In this document: one piece after another, positions 1 through 6,187 of the stretch
How the letters are laid out: each line of letters starts with the position of its first letter
Numbering within the stretch: the stretch's first letter is position 1
DNA from: Planctomycetota bacterium
GTDB lineage: Bacteria > Planctomycetota > Planctomycetia > Pirellulales > UBA1268
Assembly: GCA_003669255.1 (NCBI GenBank)
Contig: QWPO01000029.1
Span: forward strand, 1 to 6,310
Length of the DNA: 6,310 bases
Direction of reading: 5' to 3'
Notes under the pieces: generated by a model
Seen by the model: only the letters and a program-made list of their open reading frames with translations
Database searches by the model: none
What the model was told of the DNA's origin: nothing
Program-made: the position numbers and the translations under genes

Positions 1-16
1 ACGAACCGGGAAGACA

Positions 17-35
17 CACAGGTTGAAAACCTGTG
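17..35. repeat. Palindromic REP-like hairpin downstream of the glycan operon
   Basis: Perfect inverted repeat CACAGGTT-gaa-AACCTGTG: 8-bp arms and a 3-base loop, followed by CTAC. Planctomycete and verrucomicrobial genomes carry many dispersed palindromes of the form ACAGGCTGGAAGCCTGTGCC, whose spurious translation reads TGWKPVP; this copy fits that pattern with a changed core (established knowledge recalled, not searched). It lies about 48 bases beyond the stop of the last minus-strand gene, so it could act as a 3' stabilising hairpin or a weak bidirectional terminator. There is no clear T-run, so termination is only inferred. Confidence 0.7.
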
Positions 36-82
36 CTACGAGGAGAGGCAGCCCCGAGCCTGATACACGCGCGAGCAGCCTG

Positions 83-463
83 TCAGTGCGGTGGAGAGTT
101 CGGCTGAATGTCGATGATGTCGTGGATGGCCACGCGGGGCACGGTGACCTGCAGCCGGCCGTCGCGATATTCGTTTTCGAGCGTCCGGCCACCGGGCTGG
201 AGCAGCACGGAGGCGGGCCGCGGGCAGCGAATCGACACGTCGATGCTTTCGCGTGTGGTGCGCTTGCCCACCTCCTGGCAGTCGGGGCCGGCGTGGAAGT
301 CGAAGTGCATGCCGAGGAAACTCTCGCTGCGCTTCAAGCGCGGGGGGTACCGCGGCGGATCGTAGCGCACACGTTCGGCCTGGGGCTCTGCACACACACC
401 GATCAGCGCTGGCCCAACGAGCAGTGCAAGCAGCGAAAGCGCCGCCACGTAGCGAGTGCTCAT
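83..463 (-). CDS. Exported, internally deleted glycoside hydrolase remnant (alpha-L-fucosidase-like), 126 aa
   Basis: The start at 463 is chosen because a clean signal peptide follows (n-region MSTR, hydrophobic residues 6-22, likely cut near VCA-EP at 25). The ATG overlaps the stop of the upstream gene as ATGA. No strong Shine-Dalgarno is seen, so translation is probably coupled to that gene. Residues 48-72 (SFLGMHFDFHAGPDC, then an IGK/VGK-TT-type stretch) resemble the N-terminus of a large bacterial family often annotated alpha-L-fucosidase or hypothetical glycosidase, where a (beta/alpha) barrel should follow. Instead, from about residue 76, the protein reads like the C-terminal beta-domain of such enzymes (RPASVLLQPGGR, EYRDGRLQVTVPR, AIHDIIDI). 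Several hundred residues, including any active site, appear to be missing, yet the frame is open. It is therefore unlikely to be catalytic: either a decaying gene or a small secreted beta-domain protein. The family assignment is from memory of motifs; the ORF itself is well supported. Confidence 0.65.
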   Translation of the reverse strand: MSTRYVAALSLLALLVGPALIGVCAEPQAERVRYDPPRYPPRLKRSESFLGMHFDFHAGPDCQEVGKRTTRESIDVSIRCPRPASVLLQPGGRTLENEYRDGRLQVTVPRVAIHDIIDIQPNSPPH

Positions 464-2700
464 CCGTCGGCGCCGGATCGCTCGCGACGCACCCGATGGC
501 CGACATACAGCATGAGGCCCAAAGCCCCCACCAGCGAGGCGCCCCCCGGTTCCGGCACCACGATGACCGCGCCGGTGGAATAGAGGCTCGTCGTGTCCCA
601 TGTCATCCCGCCGCTCAACGGGGGAAGGATCACACTCTGGAACTGCTGCCCGGAAAGATAGGCCGTGCCGTCGAGCAGATCGAAGCTGCGGCCGGCGGCG
701 ATCGTCAGGATGGGGTCCGGATCGAAATGCAGCACGCCATCGAGTATCGCCGTGGAACCAGCGCCGAACGTGAACGGCGACAGTCCGTCGAGTAGGAGCG
801 TGCCGCCATTCATATCGAACCGGCCCTCAGCCGAGAACAGGCCCGCTCCGGTCACCCGCAGTTCCTTGCCGTTCAAGTCGATGGCCTGTTTGAAGGCGAG
901 CGAGGTACCCGCGATGGCGCTGGCTGCGGTATCCGTGCCCAGCATCAGGGACAGCAGGGTTTGATGGGCGCCCCGCTGCACGGCGATCGAGCCGCTGCCC
1001 GTGCCGGACGCGATCGTGATGGCGCCCGAACCCGAGAGCGTGTATTGCTGGTCGCTCTGGAAACGCATCCCTTTCATGGTCACAGCTTCGTCGATCGTCA
1101 CGGTGCTCGACGTGAGGACGGCACTGCCGAAATTGGCGATTTCCTCATTCGTGTCCGGGCGGCCCCAGTAATACCAGTTCCGGATGTCGTTCCAATTGCC
1201 CGACCCCGGCTGCGTCCACGCCCGCTCGCCGCTCGCCGGCTGCACGATCGACGTGAGCTGCGTGCCCTGGAACGCCACCGGCGCGGAACTCACCGACGAG
1301 ATGAAGTTCCCCAGAGCGTCAAACCGCAGGATCCGGCCCGCCTGCTCGCGGACGTAAACGTCTCCATTGGCAGCCTGGGCCAGATCGGTGGGCTTATCGA
1401 GCGCGGCGCCGGAGAAGGTCGCACCCAGCGTGAACGAACCGAGCGGCGCGTTCTCATCCTGGGTGGCCTCGTAGCGCAAAACCTGGTTATTGGCCGTGTC
1501 GGCCACGAGCAGCTGATCGGGCGCAGCCGTGCGGAAGTTCTGGATCTTGTGCACGGTGAGCAGATTGGAGTCGTGGCCTCGATCCATCGTGCCACCGATG
1601 TTGAACGCGGTCCGCGAGGCCACCACCATGTCGCTGCCGTCGTAATCGAACTGAAAGTATTGGAAACCTTCTTGGTAGACGTTCGAGGTGTAGAGGAAGA
1701 TCTTCTCTACGTCCCAGTGGGTGAGATCCTTCGACGAGAGCATGGCTCCGGTGTTGCGGACCAATTCGGGAACGGTCCCCGACTCGTACATGGACAGTAC
1801 GGGATTGCTGAGGACGTAGAACTTGCCCGAAACGGCGTCGTACGATCCGCCAAACTTCTTCTCGCCTCCGGGCAGCGGCACGAAGCCGGTCGCCGGGTCG
1901 AACGTGGTCGTGGTCGGCGACGTCACGCCGATCACAGCGGCGTAAGGGGGCTTCGCCGTGAAATTCACCGGCGGCGACTCCGGACGAACCTTGGGCATGA
2001 TCACCACACCCGTCGCCGACGAGGCCATCACCTGGCCCTCGAACCAGAGCGGGCCGGACACGCCAAAGTAGCCATTCCATGGGGGCGCGTCGCTACCTGT
2101 CCAGTTCGCCTGGTTGAGGAGGTCAGAGCCGACCGGCGCCGAGTAGACGGACGTCGTGAACCCGGCCCAGATGCGGCCGCCGTAGACGACCGGGTTGGTC
2201 GGCGTGCCGGGTCCGCCCACGCTGGAGAAGAGCCCCGTGGTGGTGCCGGTCGGGGTGGTCCACGTGCTGCCGTTGTCGAGCGACTTGCGGATCTGCGTGT
2301 TGTTTCCCGCCGTGTCTTTGTTCGCGCCGATCAGATAGAGGGCGCTGCCGCTCACGAACAGGCTGCCTCGAAGCATGTTGGACAGGCTGCCGAGGCTGCT
2401 CCAGGTTGCCCCCTTGTCGGACGAACGAAACAGGCTCGTCGTGCCCGACGTGCCCGAATTGGAGTCCCTGCCTGCCAGGGCGTGGGAGGCGACGTAATCG
2501 CCATTGGGCAGCACCACGATCTCGGGATCGGAGAAGAAATAGCGCCGCGTCGCATTCAACTGATAGTTGACGACCTCACCGGGCACGCCGCTGAGATCCG
2601 CGGTCTGCGCCAGGGTTTCGCCCGCCACGAGCGCCATGGCGATTGTCAGACACCATGCGGAAGTGTTGTTGGCCGTCCTAGCCTTGGAGACGCAGCGCAT
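460..2700 (-). CDS. Secreted sialidase-like (Asp-box) beta-propeller protein with PEP-CTERM anchor, 746 aa
   Basis: Probable extracellular or envelope-attached glycan-binding or glycosidase protein. Residues 1-32 form a signal peptide (h-region about 16-29, cut near LAQ-T). Residues about 50-390 match a planctomycete/Bacteroidota sialidase-like family: SDPEIVVLPNGDYVASH at 57-73, Asp-boxes SSDKGATW (93-100) and SLDNGSTW (140-147), an FDPATGFVPLPGG block at 267-279 and the terminal block HDSNLLTVHKIQNFR at 376-390. Residues about 394-470 look NHL-like (LLVADTANNQVLRY, then DVYVREQAGRILRFD). Residues about 495-710 are Gly/Ser/Thr-rich and beta-forming, opening with GSGNWNDIRNW, as in autotransporter-type repeats. 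The tail is VPEP (715-718), a hydrophobic helix (about 720-735) and RVRRER, a PEP-CTERM exosortase signal. An upstream in-frame ATG at 2760 is rejected: the ATG at 2700 has AAGGGGG 8 bases away and leads straight into the signal peptide. The gene lies 76 bases behind the acetylesterase, suggesting cotranscription. Sialidase activity is not shown; the canonical Arg triad could not be assigned. Confidence 0.88.
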   Translation of the reverse strand: MRCVSKARTANNTSAWCLTIAMALVAGETLAQTADLSGVPGEVVNYQLNATRRYFFSDPEIVVLPNGDYVASHALAGRDSNSGTSGTTSLFRSSDKGATWSSLGSLSNMLRGSLFVSGSALYLIGANKDTAGNNTQIRKSLDNGSTWTTPTGTTTGLFSSVGGPGTPTNPVVYGGRIWAGFTTSVYSAPVGSDLLNQANWTGSDAPPWNGYFGVSGPLWFEGQVMASSATGVVIMPKVRPESPPVNFTAKPPYAAVIGVTSPTTTTFDPATGFVPLPGGEKKFGGSYDAVSGKFYVLSNPVLSMYESGTVPELVRNTGAMLSSKDLTHWDVEKIFLYTSNVYQEGFQYFQFDYDGSDMVVASRTAFNIGGTMDRGHDSNLLTVHKIQNFRTAAPDQLLVADTANNQVLRYEATQDENAPLGSFTLGATFSGAALDKPTDLAQAANGDVYVREQAGRILRFDALGNFISSVSSAPVAFQGTQLTSIVQPASGERAWTQPGSGNWNDIRNWYYWGRPDTNEEIANFGSAVLTSSTVTIDEAVTMKGMRFQSDQQYTLSGSGAITIASGTGSGSIAVQRGAHQTLLSLMLGTDTAASAIAGTSLAFKQAIDLNGKELRVTGAGLFSAEGRFDMNGGTLLLDGLSPFTFGAGSTAILDGVLHFDPDPILTIAAGRSFDLLDGTAYLSGQQFQSVILPPLSGGMTWDTTSLYSTGAVIVVPEPGGASLVGALGLMLYVGHRVRRERSGADG
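2656..2680. repeat. 25-bp direct repeat, copy 1 (inside PEP-CTERM gene start)
   Basis: Perfect 25-base match, same orientation, to 4529-4553. On the coding strand it specifies about residues 7-15 of the PEP-CTERM protein, ARTANNTSA, the polar n-region just ahead of the hydrophobic signal core. Similarity continues weakly on the low-coordinate side (about 11 of 14 columns with one gap), so the original shared block may have been longer. Confidence 0.85.
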
Positions 2701-2708
2701 GATCAAAA

Positions 2709-2715
2709 CCCCCTT
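2709..2715 (-). promoter_or_regulatory. Ribosome binding site of the PEP-CTERM gene
   Basis: The minus strand reads AAGGGGG, 8 bases before the ATG at 2700. It is only a moderate match to the anti-Shine-Dalgarno, but its spacing favours the start at 2700 over the in-frame ATG at 2760. Confidence 0.6.
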
Positions 2716-2776
2716 GGTTTGTGGTTGCTGAGTGTACCCATTATGGGGGGAACCGCACATCGATCGCGTGCCTGTC

Positions 2777-4357
2777 TCAGTTCGCCGTGGCCGTCACGCC
2801 CGGGAAATCGTCGGTGCGAAACGGTGTCAGCGGGAGGCCGGCGCCCGAGTACATGTTGCACACCGGGTTGTCGGCCCACGCGTACCGAACGGCCACGGGA
2901 TCGGCCACAGCGTCGCTCCCAACTTCGATCCGGCCGTCGGGCAGGATTTTTGCCGTGGCCGGCACGAACGTGTTGTCGGCCCCCGCGATCGTGAAGCCCA
3001 CCGGTTCGTTCACGTCGAACGGCCGCCAGCCGCCGGCGACGTGGTCGAACGCGAGTACGATCTTCGTCCCCTGATTCTCCATCGACTTATAGAGCGGGCT
3101 ACGGGCCACGATGCCCGACACCTTGTAGGTTTCGGCGAGCGCCCAGCGGGCGAGCCGCTTGGCCACGTCCTCCTTGTTCTTGGGATGGATGTCCTTCCCC
3201 TCGCCGATGTCGATGATCACCGCCTCGCCCGTGTTCGGCAGGGCCTTCATCGTCATGGTCTGGGCCTCGCGGAGCTCAGCCCAGTCGCTCTCCGCCGGCT
3301 CGCTCTTCTCAGGCTTGAAGTCGGCGAGCTGCACGAAATAAAAGGGAAAGTCGCCGAGGCCCCACTCGTCGCGCCACGACTGGATCATGAGCGGGAAGAG
3401 CGCGCGGTATTGGTAGGCGCGTGCCGCATTGCTCTCCCCCTGGTACCAGATCGCCCCCTTGATGCCGTAGCCGATCGACGGCGTGAGAACGCCGGAGTGG
3501 ATGTTGCCGGGGCGGTGATTGCCGGTCATGTTGCCGCCGGGGTTTACCGGCTGCGGCGGCGCGGCCGTCCCCTCCGTCTTGGCCTTCTCGGCGGCCACCA
3601 TCCACTCGGCCATCGCCTTCTCGTAGGCCACCTTCTGTGCCGGATACTCCGCCTCGAGCTTTTCCCAGCGCTCCACGAGCGGCTTGAAGCGGGCGTCGGC
3701 GGCAAGTTTGTCGCGCTTGACCCATGCCTCGGCGGCACTGCCGCCCCAGGCGTTGTTGATCAGCCCCACCGGCACGCCGAGCGTCTGGTGGAGTTGGCGG
3801 CCGAAGAAGTAGCCCACGGCCGAGAAGCTATCCACCGTCTCCGGCGAGCAGACTGTCCACTTGCCGTTGAAGTTCCACTGCGGCTCCTGCGTGCCCACCT
3901 GTGGCACCCAGATGAGCCGGATGTTCGGAAACTTCGCCGCTGCCCTCTCGAGGTCGGCATCCGTCGACTGGTTCACGCCCCACTGCATGTTCGACTGGCC
4001 CGAGCACACCCAGACCTCGCCGATGAGCACGTCGTTGAACGTGACCGTGTTCTTCCCCTTCACTGTGAGCGTGTGCGGCCCGCCGTACTCGAGAACCGGA
4101 TCGAGGAACACCTCCCACGCGCCGTCGGCGCCGGCGGTCGCCGTTTTCGGCTGCCCGCCGAGCGTGACGGTGACGGCCTCACCGGAGTCGGCCTTGCCCC
4201 AGACGCGGGTCTTGATTCCCTGCTGGAGCACCATGTGGTCGCCGAACATGTTGTTGAGCGACACGTCGGCCTGCACGGCGGCGGCGGCCAGCGTCAGGGC
4301 GATGCCGGTGATCGCGGACGCCCAGGTCGGCACGGTGGCATGCAGGCAGCGAGACAT
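2777..4357 (-). CDS. Sialate O-acetylesterase-like SGNH-family carbohydrate esterase, 526 aa
   Basis: Predicted exported esterase that removes acetyl groups from glycans; named for 9-O-acetyl-sialate, though related bacterial enzymes also act on plant or algal polysaccharides. The signal peptide spans residues 1-31 (h-region ITGIALTLAAAAVQA). The mature N-terminus DVSLNNMFGDHMVLQQ is typical of the family, followed by a beta-sandwich region (about 50-110). The SGNH blocks are intact: WVCSGQSNMQW with nucleophile Ser122, NNAWGGSAAEAW at 201-212, IWYQGESNA at 303-311, and the Asp389/His391 pair in GKDIHPKNKEDVAKRL. A Lys/Glu/Ala-rich helical insert sits at about 225-262, followed by a Pro-rich linker. 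The C-terminal beta-domain ends in the family-typical WADNPVCNMYSGAGLPLTPFRTDDFP. The open frame extends upstream to 4516, but the ATG at 4357 has GGAGG 8 bases before it and starts the signal peptide. All catalytic residues are present, so the enzyme is probably active; the substrate is inferred only from the sialidase-like neighbour. Confidence 0.94.
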   Translation of the reverse strand: MSRCLHATVPTWASAITGIALTLAAAAVQADVSLNNMFGDHMVLQQGIKTRVWGKADSGEAVTVTLGGQPKTATAGADGAWEVFLDPVLEYGGPHTLTVKGKNTVTFNDVLIGEVWVCSGQSNMQWGVNQSTDADLERAAAKFPNIRLIWVPQVGTQEPQWNFNGKWTVCSPETVDSFSAVGYFFGRQLHQTLGVPVGLINNAWGGSAAEAWVKRDKLAADARFKPLVERWEKLEAEYPAQKVAYEKAMAEWMVAAEKAKTEGTAAPPQPVNPGGNMTGNHRPGNIHSGVLTPSIGYGIKGAIWYQGESNAARAYQYRALFPLMIQSWRDEWGLGDFPFYFVQLADFKPEKSEPAESDWAELREAQTMTMKALPNTGEAVIIDIGEGKDIHPKNKEDVAKRLARWALAETYKVSGIVARSPLYKSMENQGTKIVLAFDHVAGGWRPFDVNEPVGFTIAGADNTFVPATAKILPDGRIEVGSDAVADPVAVRYAWADNPVCNMYSGAGLPLTPFRTDDFPGVTATAN

Positions 4358-4365
4358 CGGCGAGC

Positions 4366-4370
4366 CCTCC
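4366..4370 (-). promoter_or_regulatory. Ribosome binding site of the acetylesterase gene
   Basis: The minus strand reads GGAGG (within GGAGGG), 8 bases before the ATG at 4357. This decides the start against the upstream in-frame ATG at 4516. Confidence 0.8.
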
Positions 4371-4389
4371 AGCGGTGAAAAATCCCCTT

Positions 4390-4415
4390 CACGGCGGCAC
4401 GGATGAACCGTCGTG
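4390..4415 (-). other. Leader hairpin upstream of the acetylesterase RBS
   Basis: The minus strand can fold CACGACGG-(10-base loop)-CCGCCGTG, 7 of 8 pairs with one A-C mismatch. It lies about 20 bases ahead of the Shine-Dalgarno. No T-run follows, so it is not a terminator. It may stabilise the mRNA or influence translation; in GC-rich DNA it could also be chance. Confidence 0.3.
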
Positions 4416-4528
4416 TCCAGTAAGGTACCGTGCCGGCTTGATCCCGCAATGCCGCGGATGGACAGGCGAGGAGACCTTGCCGGGCCCAGAGCCGCACCCC
4501 ATCGAACGCTCGTCACCCGTCAAACGCC

Positions 4529-4553
4529 TGCGGAAGTGTTGTTGGCCGTCCTA
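4529..4553. repeat. 25-bp direct repeat, copy 2 (intergenic)
   Basis: Perfect 25-base match to 2656-2680, same orientation, about 1.87 kb apart. Read on the minus strand in the frame used by copy 1, it gives RTANNTSA and then, two codons later (GV), a TGA at 4520-4522. No start codon lies upstream in that frame before a stop at 4727-4729, so this copy is not expressed as a normal gene. Confidence 0.85.
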
Positions 4554-4729
4554 TCCGTCGGAGTGATCTCATTCAGATCTACTTCGCGTATGTCCTCCGG
4601 CCGGTCAACGAGAAAGACGCCTGGACGCTCGATGATGTTCTGGCGTCGGCCGTGAAGGGGTCGCCATGGGGCGAGACTTCGAAGGCGGCACGCGCACCTT
4701 CGCGGCGGCTTAGGCGTGGGTCGCGTTCA

Positions 4730-4945
4730 TTACTGCTTCTTCTGCGGAGCCGGTGCGTCAGGAAAGACGACGGGGGCCGTTGCCGGATCGATCGTGCCGA
4801 TCCGGTCCTTGTATGAAGGCTCGTGCTTGCCGCAGCCGGTCGCCGCGCAGGCCACTGTCATCGCGACGAGCGTCGCGGTCAGCCACGCGTGGCGGGAGGG
4901 TTGGCCGCTGTAGACAAAGAAGCACATCGATTGGCTCACTCGCAT
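4730..4945 (-). CDS. Small probable lipoprotein downstream of DUF1559, 71 aa
   Basis: An N-terminal segment (residues 1-20), a hydrophobic stretch at about 21-35 (WLTATLVAMTVACAA) and a lipobox-like ATG-Cys at residue 38 are followed by a polar mature part rich in Pro, Lys and Asp that ends APAPQKKQ. The lipobox is imperfect (Ala rather than Leu at -3). The ATG at 4945 has AGGAGG 9 bases upstream; a second in-frame ATG at 4927 has no such site. It begins 21 bases after the DUF1559 stop, so the two are almost certainly cotranscribed. Planctomycetes often place a small lipoprotein gene directly behind a DUF1559 gene, but the role of such proteins is unknown. The mature part is only about 33 residues, shorter than most of these lipoproteins, and no domain is recognised. 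Confidence 0.8.
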   Translation of the reverse strand: MRVSQSMCFFVYSGQPSRHAWLTATLVAMTVACAATGCGKHEPSYKDRIGTIDPATAPVVFPDAPAPQKKQ

Positions 4946-4954
4946 CGGAAGAGG

Positions 4955-4960
4955 CCTCCT
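4955..4960 (-). promoter_or_regulatory. Ribosome binding site of the lipoprotein gene
   Basis: The minus strand reads AGGAGG in the 21-base gap behind the DUF1559 stop, 9 bases before the ATG at 4945. The strong match is the main support that this small frame is translated. Confidence 0.8.
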
Positions 4961-4966
4961 GTGTGG

Positions 4967-6061
4967 TCATTCGTTGATCGCCTGCGTGTCGTCGGCGCTG
5001 CAGATGAGGTTCCAGATTCGCCAGTCGGTCGTCTCGCGGACTGGCCGGACCGACCCGTCGCACATCACCACATTGATGAAGCCGAGATGGAAACTATGGG
5101 TGCCCAGATAATCGCTGTTGATACCACCGCGAGTCATAAACACCGGGCCGCTCATTCCGGGCGGCCCGGTGTTGCCAGGGCCCGGCTCGATGTAGATCCA
5201 GGCGCCGGGGGCATTCCCATTCGCCTTTCTCCAGGGGGATTGCGCGATCGACCCGTCCACCGTCACGTCGATGAACGCCGCGCGAGCGTAGGCGCGTGAC
5301 GGCATGGCCGGAACGCCGTCTCCCATCCGATCGAGGCCGCGCGGGTTGCCATTGAAAAATCCGACGCTCGTCACCTCGCCCAAGAGCAGCGCCTTCGACA
5401 GGCCGTCCGAAATCTTCGCTGCTTTCAACGTATGTGGTTCGCCATACGGGGCACGCCCCGTGAGCGACTGCCCCAGCACGCCCGTCACCTGGGCATTGCA
5501 CACCACGCCTAATGGCAACGTCGCCTCGTAGCGATTCACCCACCAGTCGATGCCCTCGCATCCGGCGTAGTTGGTGATTGTGAGGTCGTTCGTCTCGCTC
5601 GGCTGGAGAAAGAACGGATCGCTCGGGCACCGTGCCACGGGCAGCGAGGCCTTCACGTGAGGCTTGCCCCAGGCCGGCTGCTTGAGATCGATGCCAGCGG
5701 CAAGCCCTTGCTCCTCGATGTAGGGCAGGATCAACGTGATCCACGAATGATGGTTTTCGGTGAAGGGCGGCGAGCCCGTCTCGATGCCCCATACGCCGCG
5801 CGGCGGAAAGGTCTTTTTGGCATCGAGGTGATTGAGCATCCCCAAGCCCAGTTGCTTGAGCTTGTTCTGGCAAATGCTTCGGCGGGACGACTCCCTGGCG
5901 GACTGCACCGCCGGCAGCAGCAGGCCGATCAGCGTGGCGATGATCGCAATCACCACGAGCAGCTCCACGAGCGTAAAACCGCCTGGCGAGCGCAGACGGA
6001 TGTTTGGGTGGAGGGCTCTCCTATCGCACGGATGCGAACCGAGGCATTGCTCAACGATCAT
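4967..6061 (-). CDS. DUF1559 domain-containing prepilin-like protein, 364 aa
   Basis: Member of the large planctomycete DUF1559 family (PF07596), pseudopilin-like envelope proteins of unknown function. Residues 1-27 form a basic leader, then GGFTLVELLVVIAII: prepilin peptidase would cut between Gly28 and Phe29, with Glu33 as the conserved +5 glutamate. The hydrophobic helix runs to about residue 52 and continues into AVQSARESSRRSICQNKLKQLGL, the usual DUF1559 junction. Further family marks are the aromatic/Pro block around 84-115 (FPPRG, SWITLILPYIEEQG), CPSDP at 145-149, TNYAGCEG at 163-170, ISDGLSKALLLGE at 217-229, and the C-terminal H-X9-DG motif (His325, Asp335-Gly336). The frame is open to the window edge at 6307, and an ATG also lies at 6067, but GGAGG is 7 bases from the ATG at 6061 and only 1 base from that at 6067, so 6061 is chosen. 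Complete, with no defects seen. Confidence 0.95.
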   Translation of the reverse strand: MIVEQCLGSHPCDRRALHPNIRLRSPGGFTLVELLVVIAIIATLIGLLLPAVQSARESSRRSICQNKLKQLGLGMLNHLDAKKTFPPRGVWGIETGSPPFTENHHSWITLILPYIEEQGLAAGIDLKQPAWGKPHVKASLPVARCPSDPFFLQPSETNDLTITNYAGCEGIDWWVNRYEATLPLGVVCNAQVTGVLGQSLTGRAPYGEPHTLKAAKISDGLSKALLLGEVTSVGFFNGNPRGLDRMGDGVPAMPSRAYARAAFIDVTVDGSIAQSPWRKANGNAPGAWIYIEPGPGNTGPPGMSGPVFMTRGGINSDYLGTHSFHLGFINVVMCDGSVRPVRETTDWRIWNLICSADDTQAINE

Positions 6062-6068
6062 GGTCATG

Positions 6069-6073
6069 CCTCC
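6069..6073 (-). promoter_or_regulatory. Ribosome binding site of the DUF1559 gene
   Basis: The minus strand reads GGAGG. The spacing is 7 bases to the ATG at 6061 but only 1 base to the ATG at 6067, which decides the start two codons downstream of the first candidate. Confidence 0.8.
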
Positions 6074-6163
6074 GGCTGCGTTTTTTGCGACGGCGATTCC
6101 CCTCACAGACTGTAGAGTTCCGGGTTCTGGCAGTTCAAGCCGCGTTGGGCGGCAGGCACTTGT

Positions 6164-6187
6164 GAAAAGCCCGATCAGGCCGGGCTC
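6164..6187 (-). terminator. Hairpin plus T-run in the DUF1559 leader (terminator or attenuator)
   Basis: The minus strand reads AGCCCG-(7-base loop)-CGGGCT followed by TTT (the last stem T plus three more) and C: a 6-bp GC-rich stem with a short T-run. It lies about 100 bases before the DUF1559 start codon. It may end transcription of a gene beyond the right edge, or act as a conditional terminator in the leader. The overlapping alternative hairpin upstream (6182-6187 with 6198-6203) is described in the findings. The T-run is short, so efficiency is uncertain. Confidence 0.5.

Larger units (their letters stand above)
4358..4729. other. Intergenic region without a convincing gene
   Basis: This 372-base gap separates the DUF1559/lipoprotein pair from the acetylesterase gene. 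It contains the esterase leader hairpin, copy 2 of the 25-base repeat, and a stem CGAAGG/CCTTCG (4680-4685 with 4697-4702, loop 11) without a T-run. No good sigma70-like promoter stands out; the best minus-strand guess (TTGCGG, 16 bases, TACCTT, around 4450-4420) matches only half of each consensus. A plus-strand frame through 4565-4700 has protein-like composition (LIQIYFAYVL, then NEKDAWTLDDVLA) but no start codon or ribosome site, so it may be a gene relic. Confidence 0.6.

Noticed and set aside
2737..2747. Palindrome CCCAT-T-ATGGG between the acetylesterase and PEP-CTERM genes, also containing a CATAAT -10-like string on the minus strand
   Set aside because: Arms of 5 bp around one base are too small for a terminator, there is no T-run, and no -35 partner is found at the right distance. 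Readthrough from the esterase gene is simpler.
961..2994. Long open frame on the plus strand (677 residues) opposite the PEP-CTERM gene
   Set aside because: Extremely Arg/His/Gly-rich composition, no ribosome site, no recognisable motif. It is the antisense shadow of a GC-rich gene whose own frame has signal peptide, Asp-boxes and PEP-CTERM tail.
2732..4378. Long open frame on the plus strand (548 residues) opposite the acetylesterase
   Set aside because: Antisense shadow with Arg/His/Leu bias. The minus strand carries all SGNH motifs in order.
4680..4702. Stem CGAAGG/CCTTCG just downstream of the lipoprotein gene as a terminator
   Set aside because: Long 11-base loop and no T-run on the minus strand. 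Not enough to call a Rho-independent terminator.
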